NCBI GenBank assembly: GCA_002311455.1
Contig: DCAJ01000003.1
Span: forward strand, 3,075-8,107
Reading direction: 5' to 3'
From: Anaerolineales bacterium UBA1136
GTDB taxonomy: Bacteria > Chloroflexota > Anaerolineae > Anaerolineales > UBA11657
DNA: 5,033 nucleotides
Positions within the stretch are counted from its first letter, which is position 1. Each line of letters opens with the position of its first letter. The position numbers and the translations under genes are program-made. The notes below the pieces were generated by a model. It saw nothing but the letters and a program-made list of their open reading frames with translations, did no database searches and was not told the origin of the DNA. Shown one piece after another: positions 1-5,033 of this stretch.

Positions 1-435
1 AAAACCAAACATCATTCCTTGATCCCCAGCGCCTACTGCTTCAATCTCAGTTTCTGTATCCATATTGCCTGATTTAGCTTCCAATGATTTATCTACTCCA
101 AGTGCTATATCTGGACTCTGTGAAGACACAGCTACTTGGACTCCACAAGTTTCTGCATCAAATCCAGTATCGCTACCGTTGTAACCTATATCACTTACTA
201 CATTACGTACTACTGTATTAAAATTAACGTAACAACTAGTGGTAATCTCTCCAAGCAACATAACAAAACCGGTTTTAACAGCAGCTTCACATGCCACCCT
301 ACCATACGGATCTTCAGACATAATCGCATCTAGGACAGCATCACTAATTTGATCACACATTTTATCTGGATGTCCCTCTGTAACTGACTCAGAGGTAAAC
401 AACAATCTAGATGATTCCATAAACGAGTTGCTCAT
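1..435 (-). CDS. metK: S-adenosylmethionine synthetase, N-terminal part (3' end cut by window edge)
   Basis: Makes S-adenosylmethionine from methionine and ATP in the cytosol; it is the main methyl-donor enzyme. Seen: 145 codons read in frame from an ATG at 433-435 to the window edge. The N-terminal signature FTSESVTEGHPDK (residues 13-25) carries the His and Asp that in the family bind ATP/Mg. It is followed by DQISDAVLDAI (28-38), the GEITT segment (62-66), and the ATP-binding hexapeptide GAGDQG with MMFGF at 135-145. Family members are about 380-420 residues, so roughly the first third is present. Start choice: AGGAG at 446-450 lies 10 bases before this ATG, while the in-frame ATG at 418-420 has no Shine-Dalgarno. 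No frameshift or missing motif in the visible part. It follows a 302-base non-coding region, so it is probably transcribed separately from the glycosyltransferase gene. Identification is secure. Confidence 0.97.
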   Translation of the reverse strand, partial: MSNSFMESSRLLFTSESVTEGHPDKMCDQISDAVLDAIMSEDPYGRVACEAAVKTGFVMLLGEITTSCYVNFNTVVRNVVSDIGYNGSDTGFDAETCGVQVAVSSQSPDIALGVDKSLEAKSGNMDTETEIEAVGAGDQGMMFGF

Positions 436-445
436 AAAGTATCGT

Positions 446-450
446 CTCCT
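446..450 (-). promoter_or_regulatory. Shine-Dalgarno site of metK
   Basis: The minus strand reads AGGAG followed by ACGATACTTT and ATG, a 10-base spacing. It decides the start at 435 over the downstream in-frame ATG at 420. Confidence 0.75.
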
Positions 451-504
451 AATTCAGGTATAAATTTGTTATAAGATAGTTTAACACCCGGACTAATATA
501 ATAG

Positions 505-569
505 TAATGTAGGGCTACAACCCAGGTAACCTAATATTTGGCCGAATTACTACATTAAATCAAATACGG
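505..569 (-). promoter_or_regulatory. Candidate structured RNA leader upstream of metK
   Basis: On the minus-strand RNA three pairings are visible. (1) UAAUGUAG (550-557) with CUACAUUA (505-512), 8 perfect pairs. (2) Inside it GGUUAC (526-531) with GUAGCC (513-518), 6 pairs including one G-U wobble around a 7-base loop, ending directly against strand CUACAUUA so the two helices could stack. (3) CCGUAUU (563-569) with AAUUCGG (542-548), 6 of 7 pairs, whose loop contains UAAUGUAG. Pairings 1 and 3 are therefore either exclusive or form an H-type pseudoknot. The position before metK makes a SAM-sensing or other regulatory element possible. Chance complementarity in AT-rich DNA cannot be excluded, and no known riboswitch consensus was matched. 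Confidence 0.3.
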
Positions 570-693
570 ATTAACCTATAGTTTCAATATACCATATGAG
601 ATTCATGCTTGCAAGAAAAGAATGATCACGTTGCGCAGCTAGCTGTTGACCAACAAATTATCTCTTAAGTACAATATATGTATAAGAATATTG

Positions 694-732
694 CTAACTA
701 ATAGTCATCCTTAGACTGTAGTCATTAGTCAG
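694..732 (-). terminator. Weak hairpin downstream of the glycosyltransferase gene
   Basis: Starting 6 bases after the stop codon, the minus-strand RNA can pair CUGACUAAU (724-732) with AUUAGUUAG (694-702), 9 pairs with one G-U, and inside it AGUC with GACU around a 7-base loop. The stem is AU-rich and there is no U-run after it, so it is at best a poor intrinsic terminator. It may instead be a 3'-end stabilising hairpin. Confidence 0.25.
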
Positions 733-737
733 ATACA

Positions 738-2159
738 TCAATATGCAGTACCAGAAAGTAACTTAAAAACCGTACGGATTATAATCTTAAAGTCCAACCA
801 AAGTGACCAGTTTTCAACATACCACAAATCATATCTGGTCCGATCCTCGATTGAAGTATCTCCACGTAATCCATTGACCTGCGCCCAACCAGTAATGCCT
901 GCTTTCTCACGATAACGTTCCATATATCTGGGTATACGTTCCTGGAATTGTTCAACAAACTGCGGTTGTTCTGGGCGAGGACCCACAAGGCTCATATCAC
1001 CTAATGCTACGTTAATCAATTGTGGTAATTCATCGATAGAAAAACGCCTAATAAATCTACCTAGGCCTGTACGCCGCGAGTCTTCTGCAACTGTCCATTG
1101 TCTCTCTTCACTCGCATCAGTCCTCATTGAACGAAACTTGAAAATCTTAAAGTCTTTACCGTCCAATCCAACACGATCCTGGAAAAAGAACACTGGTCCG
1201 GCAGATTCAAGCTTGATCAGAGCAGCAACCAACATCATTAGAGGTGACAACAACACTAGACCAATTGAGCTAATCATCAAGTCGACCACTCGTTTGAGAG
1301 ACAGTCGCCATCCTCTTAGAGCCACATCACGTACAGTAAGCAATGGCAAACCTCCTAGATCATCTACAGAAACTTCACCCGCCATAATCTCATAGACGTC
1401 TGGAATAACCTTGATGCTCACATGACCACTCTGACACCGAACAATCAAACTCAAAAGTTCATCTCTAGTAGCATCTGGTCTAGCTATAATAACCTCATCA
1501 ACTGCATAACTCTCAACTAAATCTTGTAGATCTCTTGAATGTCCTATTACAGGTACTCCTAACAACTCGCGCATATCTTCTGAACCATCAACTAAACCTA
1601 TCAGTTGATATCCTAGATGTGGCATCCATGTAGCCTTCTGAATTACTACAGCGGCTGCGTCTCCCGTACCAACTATCAGTAGTCTCTGTAAACCAATGCC
1701 ACGTGCGCGCAACATTGAAAGTATGCCACTATAACCACTGCGACCTAGCAGTACTAGAGCAATAGTGAGTACCCAGGCATAAACTATGATGGTTCTCGAA
1801 TAATCAACCTCGAACACTGTGTTTTTGAACAGTAAAGTAGAGAAGGCAATGGAAAACAATGCTCCCACGGAGACAGCACTAAACACAGCATATGCTCGAT
1901 CCACACGTCCAATAGTCCGCGTACCATGATAAAGACGATTTAGATAGAAAACTATTTGAATACATATAACTTGCACCAAAATTACACGGCCGTATGTAGT
2001 AACCGATTCGAGCCCTCGTGGCTCGGTAGGAAAAGCTATGGCACTTCTAAGCTGATATGCCAACAAGTATGCCAAAGAAATTAATACCGCATCTAAGAAT
2101 AATAGCAACAACGTAGTCATAGACTGAAAATGTTTGTTACTAATTGATGTATTCAACAT
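738..2159 (-). CDS. Polyprenyl glycosyl-1-phosphate transferase (WbaP/WcaJ-type sugar transferase)
   Basis: Integral membrane enzyme that moves a sugar-1-phosphate from a UDP-sugar onto undecaprenyl phosphate, the first step of a lipid-linked surface polysaccharide. Seen in 473 residues, the usual length for the large polytopic subgroup: four N-terminal membrane segments (about 15-36, 58-77, 91-111, 122-140), a Rossmann-like middle domain opening with LLIVGTGDAA (160-169), then the catalytic domain. There a hydrophobic stretch at 292-316 contains Ser305-Pro306, matching the kinked re-entrant helix of the family. Next come FFFQDRVG (324-331), FRSM (342-345), IDELPQLINV with the catalytic Asp376-Glu377 pair, GDMSLVGPRP (387-396), and GITGWAQVNGLRGDT (421-435). 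The C-terminus is intact. The start is 6 bases after the MurE-like stop. The sugar (glucose, galactose or other) cannot be told from sequence. No other glycan genes are in the window. Confidence 0.93.
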   Translation of the reverse strand: MLNTSISNKHFQSMTTLLLLFLDAVLISLAYLLAYQLRSAIAFPTEPRGLESVTTYGRVILVQVICIQIVFYLNRLYHGTRTIGRVDRAYAVFSAVSVGALFSIAFSTLLFKNTVFEVDYSRTIIVYAWVLTIALVLLGRSGYSGILSMLRARGIGLQRLLIVGTGDAAAVVIQKATWMPHLGYQLIGLVDGSEDMRELLGVPVIGHSRDLQDLVESYAVDEVIIARPDATRDELLSLIVRCQSGHVSIKVIPDVYEIMAGEVSVDDLGGLPLLTVRDVALRGWRLSLKRVVDLMISSIGLVLLSPLMMLVAALIKLESAGPVFFFQDRVGLDGKDFKIFKFRSMRTDASEERQWTVAEDSRRTGLGRFIRRFSIDELPQLINVALGDMSLVGPRPEQPQFVEQFQERIPRYMERYREKAGITGWAQVNGLRGDTSIEDRTRYDLWYVENWSLWLDFKIIIRTVFKLLSGTAY

Positions 2160-2165
2160 AGTATA

Positions 2166-3746
2166 TTATTCACCATAATACTCAGCTTCACTTGTAGGAA
2201 GTTTAGGTGGGTAGTCAGCTTTCCTTCCCAAACGCTCCGCTACGGCTGCGTGCATTGCCATGCGATCATCCCATGGATATTCAATAGATCCAAAACACAT
2301 AGATTGCTCATGTGCCTTACCGCAAGCCAAAACGATATCGCCACTTTTAGCCATATCTACCGCAAAGCGAATAGCTTCGGCTCGATCAGGGAGTTTCCAG
2401 AATGTATTGCCCTCCACACCTCCTATTTCTTCACACCCTGATGCAATCTCTGCCATTATATCGGATAGTGACTCTGTGCGAGGATCTTCAGCAGTGATCA
2501 CAGTAAAATCTGCAAGCTCAGCTGCAATGGAACCCATCCAACTACGTTTAGACACATCACGCAATCCAGCAGAGCCAAATACAACAATAATACGTCCAGT
2601 AGTTATATTCCTTACTGACAGTAATAATTCTCGCAAAGAATTTGGTGTATGAGCAAAATCCACTACTGCTTCAAAATCCTGGCCCATTTTAATATATTCC
2701 ATTCTACCAGGAATACAATCGAGAGATGCGATACCTGCTTGTACATAGTTAACGTTAATTGCCAGACCATTATAAGTAGCGGCTATTGCCGCAAGACAAT
2801 TGCTTATATTGTGTTGACCTACAAGTACTGTTTCTATTGGAAAACAATCCTCACCTATGTTAACATCGAAATAAGTTGTCCTTTCATTGGTGCTTATGTT
2901 GGTCGCATTAACAGTGGCTTGAACTTCAATTCCATAATCCACCAAATCTGTCTTTAGTTTATTCTTTATGTAAACATAACTTTGTTCATTGTCTTGGTTA
3001 AGTACAGCCAGCTTATTTGTTTCTGGTTTAGACACAGTACAACTAACCTGATTAAACAGCGACAACTTTGCATTCATATAGGATTCTAGAGTACCATGAT
3101 AATCTAAATGTTCGTGAGTAATATTCGTCAAAACTGCTATATCAAATTCACACGCAGATACTCTCTGCTGAACTAAACTATGTGATGTGACTTCAATAAC
3201 ACAGTGAGTCATACCTGCGTCCACCATCTGCGCCAACAATTCCTGTAGAGCCACAGCATCAGGAGTAGTAACATGAAATCCAGTGTCCCTAGTTTCATCA
3301 CCAATAACAGCATTTACAGTTGTAATCAGTCCAGTAGAGATGCCAGCAGCACGTAATATGCTATAAATTATGTTACATGTAGTTGTCTTACCATCTGTGC
3401 CCGTAACACCGATAATTACTAGATTGCGAGATGGAAATCCCCGCAATGCAGCTGCAAACCATGATAGTGCTATAGTACTATTTTCGACTTGTATATATGG
3501 AACCTGCGATTCGCCAAACCATTCATACACATCTTCAAATGGAAGCTCACCTACAACACCAGCGGCTCCATTATTTAGAGAGGAAGATATAAAATCATGA
3601 CCATCTGATACCAATCCACGACGAGCTACAAATAGCGCTCCAGGGATTACATTATTTGAATCATCCACCACAGAAATGATATCTGGATCATTCTTATTGG
3701 AACGAATTGATGCCTGGATAATTGATAAAAGTTCGGAAAGCTTCAC
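2166..3746 (-). CDS. murE: MurE-like Mur ligase (UDP-MurNAc-tripeptide synthetase)
   Basis: ATP-dependent cytosolic ligase that in the family adds the third amino acid to UDP-MurNAc-L-Ala-D-Glu during peptidoglycan synthesis. Seen in 526 residues (E. coli MurE is 495): an N-terminal UDP-substrate domain (about 1-105, with IPGALFVARRG at 34-44); a central ATPase domain with P-loop GVTGTDGKTTT (113-123), EVTSHSL (185-191), NITHEHLDYHG (208-218) and Lys227, the likely carbamylated lysine; then a C-terminal domain with PGRME (346-350), DFAHTP (363-368), FGSAGLRD (390-397), EDPR (420-423) and GKAHE (476-480). All catalytic landmarks are present. The specificity motif is EDPR rather than the DNPR of meso-diaminopimelate enzymes, so the amino acid added (diaminopimelate, ornithine, lysine or other) is undecided. 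It starts with GTG; an in-frame TAG lies only 9 bases upstream and there is no evident Shine-Dalgarno. Probably co-transcribed with the following sugar transferase. Confidence 0.9.
   Translation of the reverse strand: MKLSELLSIIQASIRSNKNDPDIISVVDDSNNVIPGALFVARRGLVSDGHDFISSSLNNGAAGVVGELPFEDVYEWFGESQVPYIQVENSTIALSWFAAALRGFPSRNLVIIGVTGTDGKTTTCNIIYSILRAAGISTGLITTVNAVIGDETRDTGFHVTTPDAVALQELLAQMVDAGMTHCVIEVTSHSLVQQRVSACEFDIAVLTNITHEHLDYHGTLESYMNAKLSLFNQVSCTVSKPETNKLAVLNQDNEQSYVYIKNKLKTDLVDYGIEVQATVNATNISTNERTTYFDVNIGEDCFPIETVLVGQHNISNCLAAIAATYNGLAINVNYVQAGIASLDCIPGRMEYIKMGQDFEAVVDFAHTPNSLRELLLSVRNITTGRIIVVFGSAGLRDVSKRSWMGSIAAELADFTVITAEDPRTESLSDIMAEIASGCEEIGGVEGNTFWKLPDRAEAIRFAVDMAKSGDIVLACGKAHEQSMCFGSIEYPWDDRMAMHAAVAERLGRKADYPPKLPTSEAEYYGE
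2169..2174 (-). promoter_or_regulatory. Shine-Dalgarno-like GGTGAA of the sugar transferase, inside the end of the MurE-like gene
   Basis: The minus strand has GGTGAA 9 bases before the ATG at 2157-2159. The six bases are exactly the last two sense codons (Gly-Glu) of the upstream ligase, followed by its TAA (2166-2168). Ribosomes finishing the ligase therefore end on top of this site, which fits translational coupling. The match to the consensus is moderate. Confidence 0.5.
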
Positions 3747-3794
3747 GATAATCTATAGACAGTGCTAATTTACAGATGCTTGCTTACACATATG

Positions 3795-3800
3795 ATTATA
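3795..3800 (-). promoter_or_regulatory. Candidate -10 box for the murE-sugar transferase unit
   Basis: A perfect TATAAT on the minus strand, 48 bases before the GTG start and just downstream of the atp terminator. The -35 position, 16-18 bases upstream, falls inside the terminator stem and matches poorly (CTGTTT or TGTTTT). The expected transcript start is near 3788, giving a leader of about 40 bases. Its position between two operons supports it; the poor -35 keeps confidence low. Confidence 0.4.
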
Positions 3801-3812
3801 CCTCGACAGGTT

Positions 3813-3871
3813 AACCAAAACAGTCCTAGGTTGAACTAACAAATTCTACCCAGGACTGCCATATTTTGGTT
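3813..3871 (-). terminator. Intrinsic terminator of the atpB-atpE-atpF operon
   Basis: Nineteen bases after the atpF stop the minus-strand RNA can form a long hairpin. Outer stem AACCAAAA (3864-3871) pairs with UUUUGGUU (3813-3820), 8 perfect pairs. After a 5-base bulge (3859-3863), inner stem CAGUCCUGGG (3849-3858) pairs with CCUAGGACUG (3821-3830), 10 pairs including one G-U, around an 18-base loop. The inner GC-rich stem is followed at once by UUUU. The wobble is a G-U pair only in the minus-strand RNA (an A-C mismatch in the other), which supports minus-strand function. Confidence 0.75.
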
Positions 3872-3889
3872 TGCCTACAAGAAATCAGC

Positions 3890-4636
3890 TTATATCAAAG
3901 TCTGCTGCAAAGTTTCCAGTGCACGGCGTGCAGATCCATCTACTTCATGCTCACCCACACGTACAACTATACCTCCCAATATTCCAGGGTCAACACGAAA
4001 AGTGATTTCCACTTGAGAACCAAGTTTTTCTTGCAATCCACCTTCTATTTGCTTTTGTTCATCAGACTTTAATGTTATTGCACTTGTAACTACCGCATCC
4101 TCGCCCTGTAGATTAGCACCTTCCAAAATAGCTACTTTACCAGCAGTAATACCCGAAAAGAATTCGTCTACTAGAGCTCTCTGGCGCACTTCGTCAAGCT
4201 CACTAATAATAATCTTGTTTGCCGCAGCGATTGCCATAGCTGCTACCTGCGGACGTATATCGAGCAACACGTTTTCCTTATGTCGCTGCGCTGCTTCCTG
4301 TGCCTGCTCCAGAAGCTGCGCCCTTTCCTGTTCAACAGATTTTTGTATCTCTGACGCAGCCTTCTCTGCACGCTGAGTAGCTTCGGCAACAATACTTGCC
4401 CCTTCCACCTGTGCCTCAGAAATAATCTTCTCTGATTCACTCTGCGCATTATCACGCGCTTCTGCAGCTTCTCTGGCATCTTCAAGACTTTGCGCAATTT
4501 TTGAGCTCCGCTCATCAAGAATTTTGAGAATTGGCTTATATGCCCAAAAAGACATAATCAACATAACTATAAAGAAATTTAGTATCTGTACTACCAAATA
4601 GCTCAGATTAATCCCAAGGTTTCCTAAAGCTTCCAT
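3890..4636 (-). CDS. atpF: ATP synthase b subunit fused to the C-terminal domain of delta
   Basis: Peripheral-stalk protein that holds F1 to the membrane sector. Seen in 248 residues: a hydrophobic membrane helix (about 11-32) ending in WAYKPILKILDER, the typical b-subunit junction; a long charged Ala/Glu/Gln-rich coiled coil (about 40-130); the usual b C-terminal segment with AANKIIISELDE (138-149) and DEFF (157-160). Then comes a second domain, about 181-246, with VTSAITLKSDEQ and VDPGILGGIVVRVGEHEVDGS, the hallmark of the C-terminal domain of subunit delta/OSCP. Normal b is about 160-170 residues. The roughly 100-residue helical N-terminal delta domain, which contacts the alpha subunits, is absent. 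Start supported by AGAGGAG at 4646-4652, 9 bases upstream. It follows atpE by 48 bases, and no atpH or atpA follows. The same layout is known for the b subunit of alternate N-type ATPases. Confidence 0.93.
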   Translation of the reverse strand: MEALGNLGINLSYLVVQILNFFIVMLIMSFWAYKPILKILDERSSKIAQSLEDAREAAEARDNAQSESEKIISEAQVEGASIVAEATQRAEKAASEIQKSVEQERAQLLEQAQEAAQRHKENVLLDIRPQVAAMAIAAANKIIISELDEVRQRALVDEFFSGITAGKVAILEGANLQGEDAVVTSAITLKSDEQKQIEGGLQEKLGSQVEITFRVDPGILGGIVVRVGEHEVDGSARRALETLQQTLI

Positions 4637-4660
4637 CTGAATACACTCCTCTAAAGCTTC
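4624..4660 (-). repeat. 10-base direct repeat flanking the atpF ribosome-binding site and start
   Basis: GAAGCTTTAG occurs on the minus strand at 4651-4660 and 4624-4633, 27 bases apart, with the Shine-Dalgarno (4646-4652, overlapping the first copy by two bases) and the ATG (4634-4636) in between. The second copy encodes Glu-Ala-Leu and the first base of Gly. Because the core AAGCTT is self-complementary, the two copies can pair in RNA and place the ribosome-binding site in a loop. Whether this matters for translation is unknown. Confidence 0.5.
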
Positions 4661-4684
4661 TTTTATTTAGCAGTGATAAGTAAT

Positions 4685-4921
4685 TTAACTTGCAAACAGA
4701 ATTATGAAGGCAACTGCCAAAGCATAAATAGCAACAGCCTCAGCAAATGCTATACCAATAATCATGTTAGTTTGAATCAGTGGCGCGGCATCGGGATTAC
4801 GACCCATAGCCTGCACTGCACCACCCACTACCGAACCAATACCTATACCGCCACCTGTAACGCCTATTGCCGCAAGCCCTGCACCAATCAGTTTAGCTGC
4901 TTCAACTATATCACCTTCCAT
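4685..4921 (-). CDS. atpE: ATP synthase subunit c (proton type)
   Basis: Forms the rotating c-ring of the membrane sector. Seen in 78 residues: two membrane helices (about 9-35 and 50-76), a glycine-rich first helix GAGLAAIGVTGGGIGIG (13-29), the polar loop RNPDA (41-45), and the ion-binding carboxylate Glu61 in AFAEAVAIYAL. At the positions that define sodium binding in Ilyobacter c (Gln32, Val63, Ser66) this protein has Ile28, Phe59 and Ala62, so it should carry protons. A strong GGAGG (4931-4935) stands 9 bases before the ATG, as expected for the most abundant subunit. It is 44 bases after atpB and 48 before atpF; a short stem TGTTA/TAACA lies in the gap before it. Confidence 0.96.
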   Translation of the reverse strand: MEGDIVEAAKLIGAGLAAIGVTGGGIGIGSVVGGAVQAMGRNPDAAPLIQTNMIIGIAFAEAVAIYALAVAFIILFAS

Positions 4922-4930
4922 CGTACATAT

Positions 4931-4935
4931 CCTCC
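4931..4935 (-). promoter_or_regulatory. Strong Shine-Dalgarno of atpE
   Basis: Perfect GGAGG on the minus strand, 9 bases before the ATG at 4919-4921. It is the best ribosome-binding site in the window, in line with the need for many c subunits per complex. Confidence 0.8.
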
Positions 4936-4965
4936 AATATCAATATTATGTTACACAATAACACA

Positions 4966-5033
4966 TCAATGAGCCTCAGCGCCATGTGCCTGCGTTGCCT
5001 GGCTCATGAAAACTAAGGTGAGCATAGCAAATA
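4966..5033 (-). CDS. atpB: ATP synthase subunit a, C-terminal end (5' part outside window)
   Basis: Only the last 21 complete codons and the TGA stop (4966-4968) are present, reading FAMLTLVFMSQATQAH and then GAEAH. The hydrophobic run ending in a short His/Ala-rich polar tail is what the last membrane helix of subunit a looks like (compare the F-L-T-L-x-Y/F-x-S ending common in AtpB). The a subunit forms the proton half-channels facing the c-ring; none of its catalytic residues fall in this part. Identification rests on this short match plus its place immediately before atpE, the standard atpB-atpE-atpF order. Confidence 0.85.
   Translation of the reverse strand, partial: FAMLTLVFMSQATQAHGAEAH

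Larger units (their letters stand above)
436..737 (-). other. Non-coding region between the glycosyltransferase stop and metK
   Basis: 302 bases with no credible reading frame on either strand. Read on the minus strand it holds, in order: a weak hairpin after the upstream gene (694-732); AT-rich sequence; the 10-base palindrome CAGCTAGCTG (636-645) and the 8-base palindrome CTTGCAAG; a cluster of complementary segments (505-569) that may fold in the metK leader; and the metK Shine-Dalgarno. A TATAAC box at 468-473 could be a -10 element for metK, but only a poor -35 (TTAGTC, 17 bases upstream) goes with it. If that promoter is used, the folded region would lie upstream of the transcript. Several other AT-rich -10-like words exist, so the metK promoter cannot be fixed by eye. 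Confidence 0.7.

Noticed and set aside
136..333. 65-codon open frame on the plus strand
   Set aside because: Lies wholly inside metK on the opposite strand, low-complexity protein, no ribosome-binding site.
540..580. Resemblance to the SAM-II riboswitch core
   Set aside because: Short words look alike, but there is no room for the 3' strand of the P1 stem between them, so it does not meet the known fold. Kept only as a general structured-leader candidate.
636..645. Palindrome CAGCTAGCTG as a possible operator
   Set aside because: A single 10-base palindrome in a 302-base AT-rich gap with no second copy and no fixed promoter nearby; not enough to call a binding site.
1138..1395. 85-codon open frame on the plus strand
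   Set aside because: Antisense to the conserved catalytic and middle domains of the sugar transferase; its sequence follows from the real gene's codons.
2260..2652. 130-codon open frame on the plus strand, the longest antisense frame
   Set aside because: Entirely opposite the C-terminal domain of the MurE-like ligase; the protein resembles no family and shows no start signal.
2166..3746. Could the ligase be MurT, CapB or folylpolyglutamate synthase instead of MurE
   Set aside because: The N-terminal UDP-substrate domain, the HLDYHG-K pattern and the PGRME, DFAHTP, DPR and GK-HE motifs in order fit MurE much better than those relatives.
4243..4518. 91-codon frame on the minus strand inside atpF
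   Set aside because: Alternative frame of the Ala/Glu-rich coiled-coil region, giving an Arg/Lys-rich product typical of frame-shifted coiled-coil DNA.
4673..4972. 99-codon plus-strand frame
   Set aside because: Spans antisense to atpE and the atpB-atpE gap; Thr/Asn/His-rich composition is a shadow of the subunit c codons.
1..5033. Search for mobile elements, CRISPR arrays, tRNA genes, toxin-antitoxin or defence genes
   Set aside because: No transposase, integrase, regularly spaced repeats, cloverleaf sequence or such protein motifs were seen on either strand; the window is housekeeping and envelope genes.

Overview
This window is bacterial, AT-rich (roughly 40% G+C by eye) and holds six chromosomal housekeeping or envelope genes, all on the minus strand and most with good Shine-Dalgarno sites. 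No mobile element, CRISPR array, tRNA or rRNA is visible. The best taxonomic guess is Chloroflexota (possibly a Dehalococcoidia/SAR202-like lineage). It rests on the style of the MurE-like ligase (an EDPR motif, and a GKAHE motif followed by an EYPWDDR-type tail) and on the b-delta fused ATP synthase subunit. It was made from memory of these families without a search, so it is tentative.

Reading in the direction of transcription (right to left): the 3' end of atpB (subunit a, cut by the window edge), atpE (subunit c, proton type) and atpF form the membrane half of an F-type ATP synthase operon. AtpF is unusual. It is a b subunit with the C-terminal domain of the delta subunit attached, and the helical N-terminal delta domain is missing. 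No atpH, atpA, atpG, atpD or atpC follows. The operon ends at a convincing intrinsic terminator, so the F1 genes must lie elsewhere.

Just after the terminator a perfect TATAAT box probably starts a second transcription unit. It holds a MurE-like Mur ligase (GTG start, no visible Shine-Dalgarno) and a polyprenyl-phosphate glycosyl-1-phosphate transferase that starts 6 bases after the ligase stop and appears translationally coupled to it. Together they suggest an envelope-building unit: a peptidoglycan-precursor ligase and the membrane enzyme that starts a lipid-linked surface glycan, both drawing on the undecaprenyl-phosphate economy.

A 302-base intergenic region then separates this pair from metK (S-adenosylmethionine synthetase), of which only the first 145 codons are in the window. 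Its leader contains interlocking complementary segments that could form a pseudoknot, but no known SAM-riboswitch class could be matched by eye.

Nothing here looks like a defence system or other new multigene system. The points most worth checking are the b-delta fusion in a proton-type, split ATP synthase operon, the metK leader, and the altered specificity motif of the MurE-like ligase.
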